DNA of 64,000 nt. Source: Polytrichum commune (lineage: Eukaryota > Streptophyta > Polytrichopsida > Polytrichales > Polytrichaceae). Within the stretch, counting starts at the first letter, position 1; each line of letters starts with the position of its first letter. The notes beneath the pieces were generated by a model. That model saw nothing but the letters and a program-made list of their open reading frames with translations, made no database searches and was not told the origin of the DNA. The position numbers were made by a program, and so were the translations under genes. The stretch covers positions 684,501-748,500 of the forward strand of contig OX485808.1 in NCBI GenBank assembly GCA_950295325.1, read 5' to 3'. Shown here piece after piece: positions 35,681 to 47,690 of the stretch.

Positions 35681-35685
35681 GACTT

Positions 35686-36160
35686 GCTGAGGGCAATTAT
35701 TTTCACAAGTGGATGGTGCGTTGCAGATGATATGTTGAAACACCCAATGAAGTTTATGTAGCACATGAAATGTTGTTAGAGTTCTAGAGATTTGGCAGTG
35801 TTCATTCGAAAGTCTTTGGTTCCGTGGAAGTTCATTCCATGCAAGTTATCAAATGTTGTTCAGATTGGAAAAACATCAGCCTTCCATTAAATGCAACCAT
35901 CGGCGGGAACAATCAAGATTAGCATGGAAGTGCGGGTTCTCGCGGCTGCGTTGGGCGCGATGGCAGGGACCAGAGAAATATTCTTCGGGCAGGCTTAGCT
36001 GCCCAAGTACTACCAAGCGCTACCGGTGCATCCAGTAGCCACCCGTCAACAAGTACGGTTTGACTTGCCAACCGCCCGCGCCATGTAGCAACCGCGAGCG
36101 CCATCCTGCGACCGCGACCGCGAGGCTGCGTCAGCGATGGCGATCGAGCCAGGGCGCTAA
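35686..36160. other. Spacer and GC-rich presumed LINE 5' UTR
   Basis: From about 35930 the sequence becomes GC-rich with repeated CGACCGCGA-type words, in sharp contrast to the G-poor LINE body. It plausibly includes the LINE promoter and 5' UTR. The exact LINE 5' boundary is not visible. Confidence 0.4.
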
Positions 36161-36998
36161 TGGGCTCACTGCGCGGCTGCGAAGGCGGGGCTACTGTGCA
36201 TATTGTATTCCATAGGCAACCCCTCGGAGCTAAGGATTAGTACTACTCTTGTAGCGAACAATCTCCCGCAACGAGAGTCCCAATCAACCATCACCAAACA
36301 TCTCAAGAAGCTCATTGGAGAAGACAATGTCACCGGAGTCACTTTCGGGTACCAAAACAAACAAGACGACGATAGGCAAGCTGGATGGTGCCACATTCAA
36401 TGCTTAAACGCCGCCGTCTACACCGAATGGTTGCACAAGTCTTCGTATATCTTCGGAAGGAGAGTGGACTTTGTCCCACACAAAGGTAGCATAGATGGCT
36501 CCGACCCTAACCCCACCGCCATTCGCCTCGCACACGCACCGGTACGAGAAGTCATCGCTCAAAAGGCTCAAGCCATGAGCAACCATGCCGCCGCCTCCCC
36601 CTTAGCTCTTCAACAAAGCCATGAAGGACCTCACCGAAACAATGGACGTTAAACTCAACACAATCGCCAACAACATCAACCACAACACGGACACACGAAT
36701 CGAGGCATCCACGAAAACACTCAAAACACATGCGGCCAACATCCACAACATCATGAGTGCAATGGCCATAGAGTTTCAACAATCGAACCATCGCATCCAC
36801 AACATCATGCAAACACTCGCCGCCACCCTCCCGGACCCCCCTCCCCCTCAAGTCAACACCGCAAGACTTCCTCACATACCACATCATCCCATGGACGACA
36901 CCAACGCGGCACAACTAGCACCCCCGGGATTCCATAGTACCCACTACCGGAACTCCCCATCAAGTTACCACAAAGGCCCAAACTCCCAAAATGAATAG
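36161..36998 (+). pseudogene. LINE ORF1, RRM-like nucleic-acid binding protein, broken
   Basis: The first part (36161-36652) has an RRM-like fold signature: strand LRISTTLVANNL, helix region TITKHLKKLIG, GVTFGY, GWCHIQCL and FGRRVDFVPHKGS. No ATG precedes the domain in this frame, so the start is lost or non-AUG. Between 36606 and 36652 the frame shifts by one into a second part (36621-36998) with a long polar helix and a Pro/His-rich tail, ending TAG at 36996-36998. ORF1 proteins coat LINE RNA. The stop overlaps the ORF2 start in ATGAATAG. Confidence 0.7.
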
Positions 36999-37614
36999 CA
37001 ACCCATTAGCATACACATGGACGCTAGCTACATACTATATATGTTTTCTATTACTTATCAATAAAAAGTGCACACGCACTAAGCAATTCAATATCACTCT
37101 TATCCATGTTATTATAGCCCCACTACTATGTGCTCATTTCACCACCTTAACCCCCCACGCTACTCCCACATCATCCCACAATACAATAAACAACCCATAC
37201 CAAGTACACTCTATTACCACCCTACACCATAACCATACTCACTCATACAACTACTCACACAACATAACACTCACAATAATTAAAACACCCACACACACAC
37301 TTTTATATAATACCATCCCAAACTCACACAAAACAACACCTCAAAAAGAAGAGCTATTTTACACACTAAAAGAAACACTAAAAACCCACATATCAGGCAC
37401 ATCCACCCCATCCATACTAAACTCACATACACCTCCACTACCTCACACCACCCCACCATTAAAACATCATCACATTGGATATAGCCACATAAACCGCCAC
37501 AACATTACTTTAGTCAACTTCTACACAATAAGACATACACACTTAAAACGCCCAACATTACACAAAACCTTTGCACAAATTGTTGACCTCCAAACACTCA
37601 TCCTAAGAAGTGGA

Positions 37615-37638
37615 GACATACAACTCAACCCGGGCCCA
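37615..37638 (+). other. 2A-like ribosome-skipping motif 1 in LINE ORF2
   Basis: Encodes DIQLNPGP after a hydrophobic approach (LQTLILRSG). It fits the D-[VI]-x-x-N-P-G-P core; predicted skip between Gly215 and Pro216. Confidence 0.8.
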
Positions 37639-38010
37639 CTTTCATACATCTATAAAAATCCCCTTATAAAAAACACACAAGAAACAAAACAATACTCTAT
37701 TAAAAACCCACCCGTATTCCAATATGCCCAACTAGTAAGCCTCTCGCCCATACACTTACCACAACACCCCCTTAATCCCATCAAATTAGGCCAAAGCCAT
37801 TCACACCACAAACCAACCGCCCCAAAACCCTTACACCCAAACTCACAATATAACACCATAATTATACATAGACATATAACTATCATATGGGCACTACCCT
37901 ACTTACTCCAAATTCAACCACCACCCGTCATACAATCACATAACAAGAAACCTCAATTAAGCATAAGCACACAACACCGCAATCAAAACCATCTCCTCCT
38001 ACAATGTGGA

Positions 38011-38034
38011 GATATACACCCTAACCCAGGACCT
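38011..38034 (+). other. 2A-like ribosome-skipping motif 2 in LINE ORF2
   Basis: Encodes DIHPNPGP after NHLLLQCG, close to the LLxxGDVHPNPGP form seen in many animal LINEs. Predicted skip between Gly347 and Pro348, 132 residues after the first. Confidence 0.85.
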
Positions 38035-41000
38035 ATGCCTAATCTATTACAAAAACACCCCCCGGCTCACAAAAGACGTCAACATACATATTTCCTACCT
38101 AGTACGATCAAATTCCACCGAGAATACCAACACTTGGCCGAAACATTTAAACCCCTTTTCCAAAACACACATCCGCTACATACACAAATAATACACTCCC
38201 TCCCATACTTGTATAATCACATACAACAATATAATCACCATCCTCCCCCAAGGGTCATCTATGCAATAGTCGTAACCATTAGTCCCTCCACTCTAACATG
38301 TAACACACTCCTACAACACCAACCAATACAAGAATGGACATCTCAACTACTAAAAAGAATGTCAAGATTGCAAAACCCACCAGAAAGACACATAGATACC
38401 CCACACCCATATACACAATTCTGTCATATATATAAAGATACTATCACCCCTCCCAATACAATACACAAACAATTCTATGATTATATACATCTAGACCATA
38501 ACTCCGTTAATATAGAAAAATTCCCATATCTACCAAGACAACTACTAATGGAGGCACTAAGATATAACGAACCTATAAATGAATACACACGTCCCAACCC
38601 CCCCATTACTTATCATTCATCACCCTCGCCCAACCCGGTCCCGCTAACTAGTCAAGAATCATACGCCATAACCTGGAATGCCTCCTCATTAAACACTGTC
38701 ATGCCATGTCTACAAGAACTAATCACGGACCCCCAACAACCCCCATCAATCATCACCATTCAAGAAACCAAGCTTTCCGCCACTAAATCCACAAAATATA
38801 CACAACATATATTCCCTCAATACAAACTTTTCTTTAACAACACACACAACATCACAAGAATCACACGCCAACAAATGACATACAGAGGATATAAAGGAGG
38901 ACTACTACTACTAATACACAACAAACATGCATTTCCATGCAATCTTTCCAAAATTCCCACCCCCGCAAACATATCCCCATTCCTCCAAGTAACGCGCATA
39001 GCAAACCAACCTTTACAACCATGGCTCTTAATTAATTTATATATGCCCTCGCATGAGGAGGACCTACCTCTCATCCCCATTATACAAACTAACATCACTC
39101 ATCAAATAAATACACACCCTAATCACGTATACATCCTATGTGGAGATTTTAATAGAGATGTTGTTTTGATTGGAAGACAAAACGACCAACAAACCACACC
39201 GCCACAACCGGAAGATTACCTTTGGCGATCCTTTACAACCAACCTAGAACTAACCTACATCCCGACAAACACAACATTTTCAAGGCAAGGAGGACATAAT
39301 TACACACAAAATAGCCTAATAGATGGATTTTACATCAAAACCCCACATAACCACCAATTCACCTCAACTACAAATCAAACAACACACCTAAACTCCGATC
39401 ATCTACCTATACAACTCCGAATACCTCCAAACACACTTATAGCAAGAGAACCAATCACAACCCCCGACCCACCACCTAGGATATTCAACCCTATACCCAA
39501 GGAAAACCTAGAAACCTTCCACACCAAATTCTTCGAGGACAACTCAAACCAAATCGACGAGCTCATACAATTGTTAGAAAATAACCACTTGACAAATGAA
39601 CAATGGCAACTAGCATGTCAATCACTAAGTTCCCTCACCGACATCATTACAACCACCGTCCTAGAAACATGTAGTGCCCACCCATTCCCACGCTATCAAA
39701 CAAAATTGCTAAGCAAGGAGGCTACCTCCCAAAGAAACTTCAAAAAGAATGGAAAATACATCTATCTACCTACCATCTTATTAGAAAAACAATATATATC
39801 ATAAAAAACAACCCAAATTGGCGAACTCACCCCATTATCACACAAGAAATTAACAACCATACCTCTGTCACTATACCCCCACCTCCACATCCTTCCCACC
39901 CATACGAAACATGGTTAGCCAACTTAGCCAACATCGCCAAAGAAGCTAAAAACAAAGCCCGCAAAATAACAACAAACTACACAACCCAACAAATCAAAAA
40001 ATCCATATGCAAATACCAACAACTATATGACAAAAGTCCCAAAAAAATTAATAGAAAAAATCTTCAAGAATATTGACACCCCCCTCTAGACTGCCTAATA
40101 AATCGATTCAATAATATCCTTACAAGCCCCACAGACATCGCACAAGAAATACATGTACAACAATCCATAAGCAATCGACCAACCGTCCTAACATGCCGTT
40201 ATCAACCCGATCACCTACAACAATGCCTATGTGGAGTTAGACAATATCCGTGGCACGACCTCAACGGATTTACTATAGAAAAGAGAGGCGAAGCCTTAAC
40301 TCCCTTACACACATACCTAGACCAAGAAACATACGATATATGTCTTAAAAACCTTACCAACGGGAAAATGCCGGGACCCGATCAAATTCCTAACACCATA
40401 CTAAAAAATATGCCGCCAAGATTCCACAAGCTTCTACTATTATTTTTTACCCACTGTTATAAACAAAAACAAATACCTGAAGCTTGGAAAACGAGCCTTA
40501 CGATACTCTTATACAAAAAATGCAACCCCCATCACCTCACCAACCATCGGCCCATTGCACTTGCCAACACTATTTACAAACTATTTACTAGCACGCTCAC
40601 TAGTATACTCTCTTCATACGGGGAAAAACATCAAATTCTACATGATAGCCAAGAGGGCTTTAGAGCTGAAAGATGCACCGCCCGACAACTTCAAACCCTC
40701 ATCGCCGCATTAGAAGATGCACGACTCACTAACCAAGACATCTACATTCTATACATAGACTTCAAAAATGCCTTTGGCTCTATCGACCATGCTAGACTCC
40801 TCGCCATTATGAAAGACCTCGGTTATCCGCAAGATGCCGTAGCACTAGTAGGAAATATCTATTCACAATCAACTACCACATTTATCGGGGAATACTTCGA
40901 TAAAACACTACCCATACCCATACAAAGGGGAACCATACAAGGAGATACGCTAAGCCCTTACCTCTTCATCATCTTTCTCGAACCATTACTTAGATGGCTA

Positions 41001-44000
41001 CAACGCGGACCCCACGGATACACCTTTAAAACCTCTAATACAAAATTAAGCTCCGCGGCCTATGCGGACGACCTAGCGGTAATATCCAACAATACGACAT
41101 CCATCCAACAACAATTGAACAAGCTAGATAGATATTGCGAATGGGGCGAAATGGACCTCGGCATCCCGAAATGCGCAATCACAGGATGCCCAAATAAATC
41201 CAAACTAAATGCACAAGCCTTTAAAACACATTTAACGGCCATCAATATTAACTTCCGAAACCAACCAATACCGATACTAAGCCAACACGAACCATATGTT
41301 TACCTCGGAATCAATTTAGTTCCATCACTACAATGGAAAACACAAACGCACATCACAACAACCAAACTAATCAAACAATGTAAACTCCTAACCACATGCC
41401 CAGCCACCATGAAGCAAAAAATACAAATGGTAGACACAGTCATAAGAGTCGGCATAGCCTATAGCTTTTATGCCGTCCCATACTCACTTCCCGCTATTAA
41501 AAAACTAGATAAAAGAATAATTGCCCTACACAAAAATATATGTGGCCTCCCGAAATGCCTATCAAACGCCGTTACACAACTTCCACAACATATGTTCGGA
41601 ACCGAAGCTTTCTCACTAAAAAACGCCTATATAACATGTATCGGAGAACAACTCATAAATGCCCTCAACGACCAAGGAAAACTTGGAAGAATATATAATG
41701 GATTAACCAAACATATCCTTGCCAAACATGGCGGATCACTCCACTTACCACGAATATCCCCACATGATTGCATGAGATCACCAATTACTAGAACATTATA
41801 CCTACTCAAAAAAACTAGTGACACTCACCTTGGAAGCACACTTGCAAAATTCCCCCTTCACCCTACGCCATTAGAGATACAATGGATGAGTCAAGCACAC
41901 CATATACCCACACTAACTCCCACCACTTCCCTCAAATACTTACATAAATTAATTTTACACAACATAACCAAACTAAAACACATAACGCACCCCAATGGCA
42001 CACACCTCATGACAAATGATGAATTCAAGCACTATTATGCCCCACCCACTAAACTAGTTAAAACCGCCCTAGAACACACGCGTAAGATATTTTGTAAACC
42101 CCCTTGTCACAACCAATGCCCAAATACTTGCCTAACACATACGACACCCAATACTCTCAAGGACGCCTACAAAATACAAAATCATCATATAAACACAAGC
42201 CTAAGTAGACATAACATACACCCCATGCCACCCCCACTACCGGAATATCCAAAACCCCCCTTACACATCCAACAAAACCACATACAATTCCCAATACAAT
42301 CTATCATAAACGACCACCCTCACACATACAAAGACAAACACAAAATCACAAAACAATACACATCCTACCTTTGCCAATGGATACTTCCTAACGAAACCAA
42401 ATACCATAAATGGCTCCCACAAAGAGACTTGTTCCCTTGGAACAACCAAAACACTATAAATCATAACATACTACTCTTAACACAATACTACACCCAAAAA
42501 CTACACCAACACTTCACCAACATTCTCCAAATAAACTTTAGTGAAGCACAAATGAGAGACACAAGATATGTCCGCCCACCACAAGACATACCCCTGTGCC
42601 ACATTCATATCAATGAATGCAACCCAGATAATGACATTGAATGCACACAACACATCATTCAAAGCCAATATGGCGCATCACACATCTATGATAATGACGG
42701 ACGCCACCTAATTACCATTCCCGAATTAAGACTACAATGGCTATGGGAACAATACCAAAATGCATTAAACAAACCACACAACTTAGAACCCCCCATACAA
42801 TCCTTTGAAAAAGAAGTGGCATGGTTGTATCAAAGATACAAATATAGAATGCCCAAAAACGACCCCCTCAAACTCTCACAATACACCCTCCCCAATGCCA
42901 TCATAGAAAACATCATTGACTCCTTCCACATCACCCATTCCTACTTCTCATCACCAATCACATGTCCTACTACATTGAAACAATTCTCCTCCCCATTTTC
43001 TAGGGACAAGGTATTCGGGTCAATAGGCACAGCATTCCAACATAAATGGGCAGGGGTGGGATATGCCCACCCGCACACAGAAAAAGACACTCAACAAGCC
43101 CTACATTGGGCTAGACTTGCCGCCAAACATAACCCAGACACAATCACAATACTCATAACAACTGACCCAAACTAGTACCACAACCTCAACCCCCATGAAG
43201 GCCCTTTCCCAGATTCTCACGTTATCTCACATTTCAAAGTAGACACCATTGCATATGATGAACCCACAATACCCCCGGAATTACGAACTAACCCACGAAC
43301 AGAAAATCATGACATCCGCATATTATGTATACACCACAAACACACGTCCCCCGGATCATGTGAATATGCGAATCGTATGGATATAATTAGCACTACCCTC
43401 CAAATACCCACATCATTTCACACACCGGCACCGCCTACACCTATAAACACCTTAGTAAATAGAAGCAAGAAATGGTCCCAACTTATATACCCGCCCCCCC
43501 ATCCACTTACAAACCAAACTTCTAACACTCCCATATACACGAATCAAGACATATGCCTACCCCTCAAATACCACCCACAATTTTGCTATTACACGGATGG
43601 ATCATTCATGCCACCCAATGATATAACCCGAGGGCATTGGAGAAGAGAAAAAGCAGGGTATGGTATATATAACCCTTTCAAAAACCTCAAAATCACAGAA
43701 AGACTACCCGGACTCCAAAATATACTTAGGGCAGAACTTATGGCTATACACCACACCCTCCACCTCCTCACTACCACATACCGGAATGAACCGGCACATA
43801 TCTTACAGATTGTCTCAATGTCTTATACCTCCTGAACACGCAAACTAAACACCCAACACTACACAATAGCCACCCGGATAAAAAGATACTAGAATCCATA
43901 GTTAAGTTGTTGCAATCCCGCACACAAACCACCACACTACACAAAGTCAAAGCCCACACAAACATTCAAGGTAACGAACAAGCCGATAAATTAGCAAAAT

Positions 44001-45049
44001 TGGGTTGTGAATTAGAACATAGAGACGCTATAGCCACACATGAGCATGCGCACCCCACGCCATACTACCTCCAAAAAGATTGGTGGCATTCAATGCAAGA
44101 AACACCAGACAAAGGCCCCATCCGACACCTTGGCAAATACATCATCAAACACGATAGAAAACACAACCTATCCATTCTAGCAACCCAAACACATCAATTA
44201 CATAAATGGCTTGATAACAAAGATATCGATAAAACATTATCAAATGACTTTTGGACCAACCCGGCTATCTCAGACAAGCAAAAAACGTGCTTAGTAAAAT
44301 TCCGAACCGGACAATACATGGGACAAGCTAGAAAACAACTCTTTTTTGGTAGAATTGCATACCCATCCCATACATGTAACATTTGCAACTCATTAGAAGC
44401 GGATACATGGCTACATATACTCCTTAAGTGCAAACAACAACACATCCACGCACTAATTACAAAAAGACATAACAAAGCAGTATGGGAAATACGCAAACTT
44501 CTTGTCTCAAATAGAATAACAAGACACTACATACTCATGAACGCAGGTACATATACTGAACTACCCCAAGACAACACAGTACCAACATGGTTACTACCCT
44601 GCACATGTGGTACCCAAAGATGTCATTGTAACGCTAGACTCAAACCCGACATTCTATGCATTATAGGGCACCCTTACAATTCCCCACCACCAGAAGCACC
44701 CACACCAGAAATTACAATTCAATTTATAGAATTCACATACTGTAATGACAGATTCTCCACTGAAACCATAAATCAAAAAATCACAAAATATCAACCACTC
44801 ATAAATAATATCATCGCAAAGGGTTGGAACGTAGCCCCACTTATTGTATTAGCATCTGGTGCTCGAGCCACAACTCACATCCCCTCAATGAACGAACTTG
44901 AAACAAAGCTTAAACTCCCCACATCACAAATTAGGAACACATTCAAACAACTTAACATAATTGCCATACAATATGCACACTCAATATTAATCCACAAAAG
45001 ACGAATAGAAAATAGACAACCCATCACAGACCTACAAAATCATAACTAA

Positions 45050-45600
45050 AATTAGAGAGGGGTAGTGGTCAGACCACTAGTTATTAAGTTACCACCTATA
45101 GCTCAGAAAGGCGGGGAGTAGCCGGCTGGTTGGCATAACTTTCCTGCCTATGATTAACTCACTTGCAGCACCAAGTCAAAGTGTATTGCACTAACACGCT
45201 CAGACGGATTCAACGCGAATCGAACCCGGACCGTATTAATACAACACGCACGTCCTTATCCAACCAACCTTGGAACCATGACTTGGCAACCAACAACACA
45301 ATCAACCATCATTTATTCTCAAACAAATACGCACGCTTCTTGTCTCAAACAAAGTAGCAAAACCCACACAATTCTAAATTAAAACCCATGCACCTACACA
45401 CCACCCTCCCCCCCCCCCCGGTTCAACCGGTTAAAACATCAGTTACTAACATAGTGTCTACTCCCTGCAAAGGGTGAAGTAGTATTACACCCAACGCCGC
45501 TACCCTGGGGTACGGCCACGGTTGTCCTACGAACATACACTTTATTCACTCCGGTCCCTAGTAGGGACCGGAGTTCTTTTTTTTCTTTTTCTTTGAAGAG
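45050..45600 (+). other. LINE 3' UTR with hairpin and tRNA-like box
   Basis: Non-coding. The minus strand contains GGGTTCGATTCG (about 45213-45224), a close match to a tRNA B box, with D-arm-like GGTTGGATAAGG upstream (about 45254-45265). A perfect 12-bp hairpin (45548-45574, loop AGT) sits before a T-rich run, probably near the 3' end of the element. No poly(A) tail is seen. Confidence 0.5.
45548..45574 (+). other. 12-bp perfect stem-loop followed by T-rich run
   Basis: ACTCCGGTCCCT and AGGGACCGGAGT pair around a 3-base loop, followed by TCTTTTTTTTCTTTTTC. It is a candidate 3' recognition structure for the LINE reverse transcriptase or a processing signal. Confidence 0.6.
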
Positions 45601-45631
45601 GTTACTACCATCTCAAGAACCAATGTTTTAT

Positions 45632-45636
45632 CATGA
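45632..45636. repeat. 5-bp target site duplication, left of gypsy copy B
   Basis: CATGA, repeated at 56833-56837. Confidence 0.95.
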
Positions 45637-47629
45637 TGTGAGGCCAAACCCCCCACCCTTAAGCGTCCGTAGTCCGAGTAGTAGGTTTGGGCTCACATTC
45701 CTCCGCGGTATTGGATTTGGACTTGGATGAGTCCATAGTGCAAGGTTCACCCTTCAAGTGGTCTTGGATTTAAATGGAATTTCACTTTTAACAACTCAAT
45801 GTACAATTTCAATACGTATGTGGAGAATGCACAAGTTAACTATGTTATTTTAACTTCCTTATGCTCGGGTGCTATTTTGTCTTTGTTTGCTTCTAACGTC
45901 CATCCGGCCGCTTTAGCTACACAAGCCCTTAAGGATATCCCTCTCCTAAATGGAGTCCGTGCCGTTGACTCTATACTACCACTTGAACTATCACTTGTGT
46001 ATTCCGTATCGCTACTATAAGAGGTCTCACTTGGTGTCTCCATACCGTACATAAGCCTTTAAGTATTAAGAAATACTTATGTGACTTATGTCAATCTCTC
46101 CCTCGCACCTTTGGTCTTTGCTTCCTTTGTCTTGCCATCGCGAGAGTGCTCCACATTCTCCATTAATTTGTGCACGTGGTTTATTTTTAAAGAGATGATG
46201 CAAGTGTTAAAAAAAACACTATTCTCTATAGTCAATCTCAAATACATTTACTTGTGAAAGCCACACATAACACTAACTAGCATAATGTAACTAACTACTT
46301 GTTTATGAGCTAATTAGGTAGGCTATCTACTAAGCTCCTTCATGAACCCATCTCTTTACTTTCTAATTACATAAACCTAGCTCCTTCATAAACCCAGCTC
46401 CTTCATGAACCCACAACTTTGTAGTTGTAATCCCCAACTACCTCACTAATTATTCAAGCCCTTAACTAATCTTCCTACCTAATTTCCCTAATTCTACTAA
46501 CAACCCCTTTCTAATCACACAATTCTTCTCTAATCCTAAAATCCTAAAATCCTAGAGAGGAGAGGGGGAGAGAGAATTTCCTAACTTCACTGAGACTAAC
46601 TAATCCACACAAGTATATTTTTGCACTCATCACAACATCAAGTGCTCAACTCTTAAACATGGAACTTGCAACCACGTGTATTCAAAACATGAACTTTAAG
46701 TACCACAAATTGGAATCATGAATTAACTTTAAAATCCTTCACGTCAACACTAATTCTACCAAGAGGTCAAGCCCTCTTCAAGGCTAACAAGCCTTGGCTC
46801 TCAAACTAAAAACTAAGCACACACATGTGCTCCAATATGGCTTCCCACACCCACACTTATAACTCGTGGGGTGCCTTGGAGCACAAAGGAAAGAGAGGAT
46901 GAGTGAGGGAAGAATGAGGGATTATATAGTAAGCTTGAGGGGGTGAGCACCCTCAAGGCTCACGATAAGCCCTTGAGATTTCCTCCTACTTAGTAGGCGC
47001 CAATCCTATCTTCTAAGCCTTCCTCCCTCAAATGATCAACAAGGATCCTAATTCGAACATTTAACTAGCCTTGGCTTTCTACCTACCACACTTTACCAAA
47101 CTTGGGATGCTTCAACCCAAACTTAGCCTCCTTCGCTTTCCGCCGCCATAACTTTCTCCCCTTACTTTCCCAAATCGTCGCTCACCACGTAATTCAAACC
47201 ACGATGCTTAACTCGTGATTTGATTGGTGCTTTGAGAATTTGCTTATCCTCCACCTTGCCTTCTTCCTTGGGCCTTCCCCATTAAGTGGCCATGATGAGG
47301 TGGTCCACTTGTGCGCTCCATGTGATCCTCCATTCATCCCAATTCGAATGCACTTGCCTCTTGAGTCACTTTGGTTGTCTCCATCCATTTGTACTAGCCT
47401 ACTCACTAACTACTCAATCCAAGTTCTCCTTACCTATCCTCATTCAGTCAAATCCTTCCGAAGGTAAAAACACAATAACAACTCACATCCTAGCCTCTTA
47501 CAACATGGTACTTCTAAGACTAACATTTCACTTTTTTTATATTTTTGTGAAGTAACATGCTACTTCAAAGTGCATCAACTAACGTTTCAAGGGTCTAAGA
47601 CTAAATGTGGGCACCCTTTTGGGCTCACA
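45637..47629 (-). repeat. 3' LTR of gypsy copy B
   Basis: 1993 bp, nearly identical to 54840-56832. It contains a tandem of CTCCTTCATAAACCCAG-like words that is expanded in copy A. Small open frames inside (such as 45799-46020) occur in both LTRs and are not supported as genes. Confidence 0.97.
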
Positions 47630-47633
47630 TAAT

Positions 47634-47649
47634 TGGCGACCATCGGGGG
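47634..47649 (+). other. Primer-site-like motif abutting the 3' LTR where a PPT is expected
   Basis: After the LTR end comes TAAT then TGGCGACCATCGGGGG. Read on the plus strand this looks like a plant retrotransposon primer site complementary to a tRNA-Arg-type 3' end. On the coding (minus) strand it is pyrimidine-rich, not a polypurine tract. Confidence 0.6.
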
Positions 47650-47690
47650 ATGAATCCAAACATCTCTTGCTCCAAGGGTAAGTTGCCTAG

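Larger units (their letters stand above)
36991..45049 (+). pseudogene. LINE ORF2 polyprotein, disabled
   Basis: It starts at ATG 36991. Residues 1-60 are hydrophobic. 2A-like motifs lie at residues 209-216 and 341-348. The APE domain spans about 38660-39420 (ITWNASSLN, ITIQETKL, ILCGDFNRD, LNSDHLPI). A frameshift near 39718 and TGA at 40074-40076 precede the RT (MPGPDQIPN, IDFKNAFGSID, RGTIQGDTLSPYLF, YADD at 41061-41072). TAG at 43173-43175 interrupts before RNase H (YTDGS, RAELMAIHH), which is split by a frameshift near 43800, then KAHTNIQGNEQADKLAKLG. The C-terminus has a CCHC finger (CNICN ... HILLKC, about 44380-44430) and a PD-(D/E)XK-like segment (KPDIL, FIEFTYCNDRF, KITKYQPL; about 44640-45030). 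Two frameshifts and two stops make this copy inactive; all key motifs remain readable. Confidence 0.82.
36161..45600 (+). mobile_element. Dualen-like LINE with APE, RT, RNase H and RLE-like domains
   Basis: A non-LTR retrotransposon with ORF1 (36161-36998) and ORF2 (36991-45049). ORF2 domain order: hydrophobic leader, two 2A-like motifs, APE endonuclease, reverse transcriptase with YADD, RNase H, CCHC finger, and a C-terminal PD-(D/E)XK-like domain. Having both an APE and a restriction-like endonuclease is the hallmark of the Dualen/RandI group described from green algae. The sense strand is strikingly rich in A and C. The coding region is disabled by frameshifts and in-frame stops. Boundaries are approximate; no target duplication was found. 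Confidence 0.8.

Noticed and set aside
45200-45275. Functional tRNA gene on the minus strand
   Set aside because: B box and D-arm-like words are present but I could not draw a complete acceptor stem; kept only as a tRNA-like feature.
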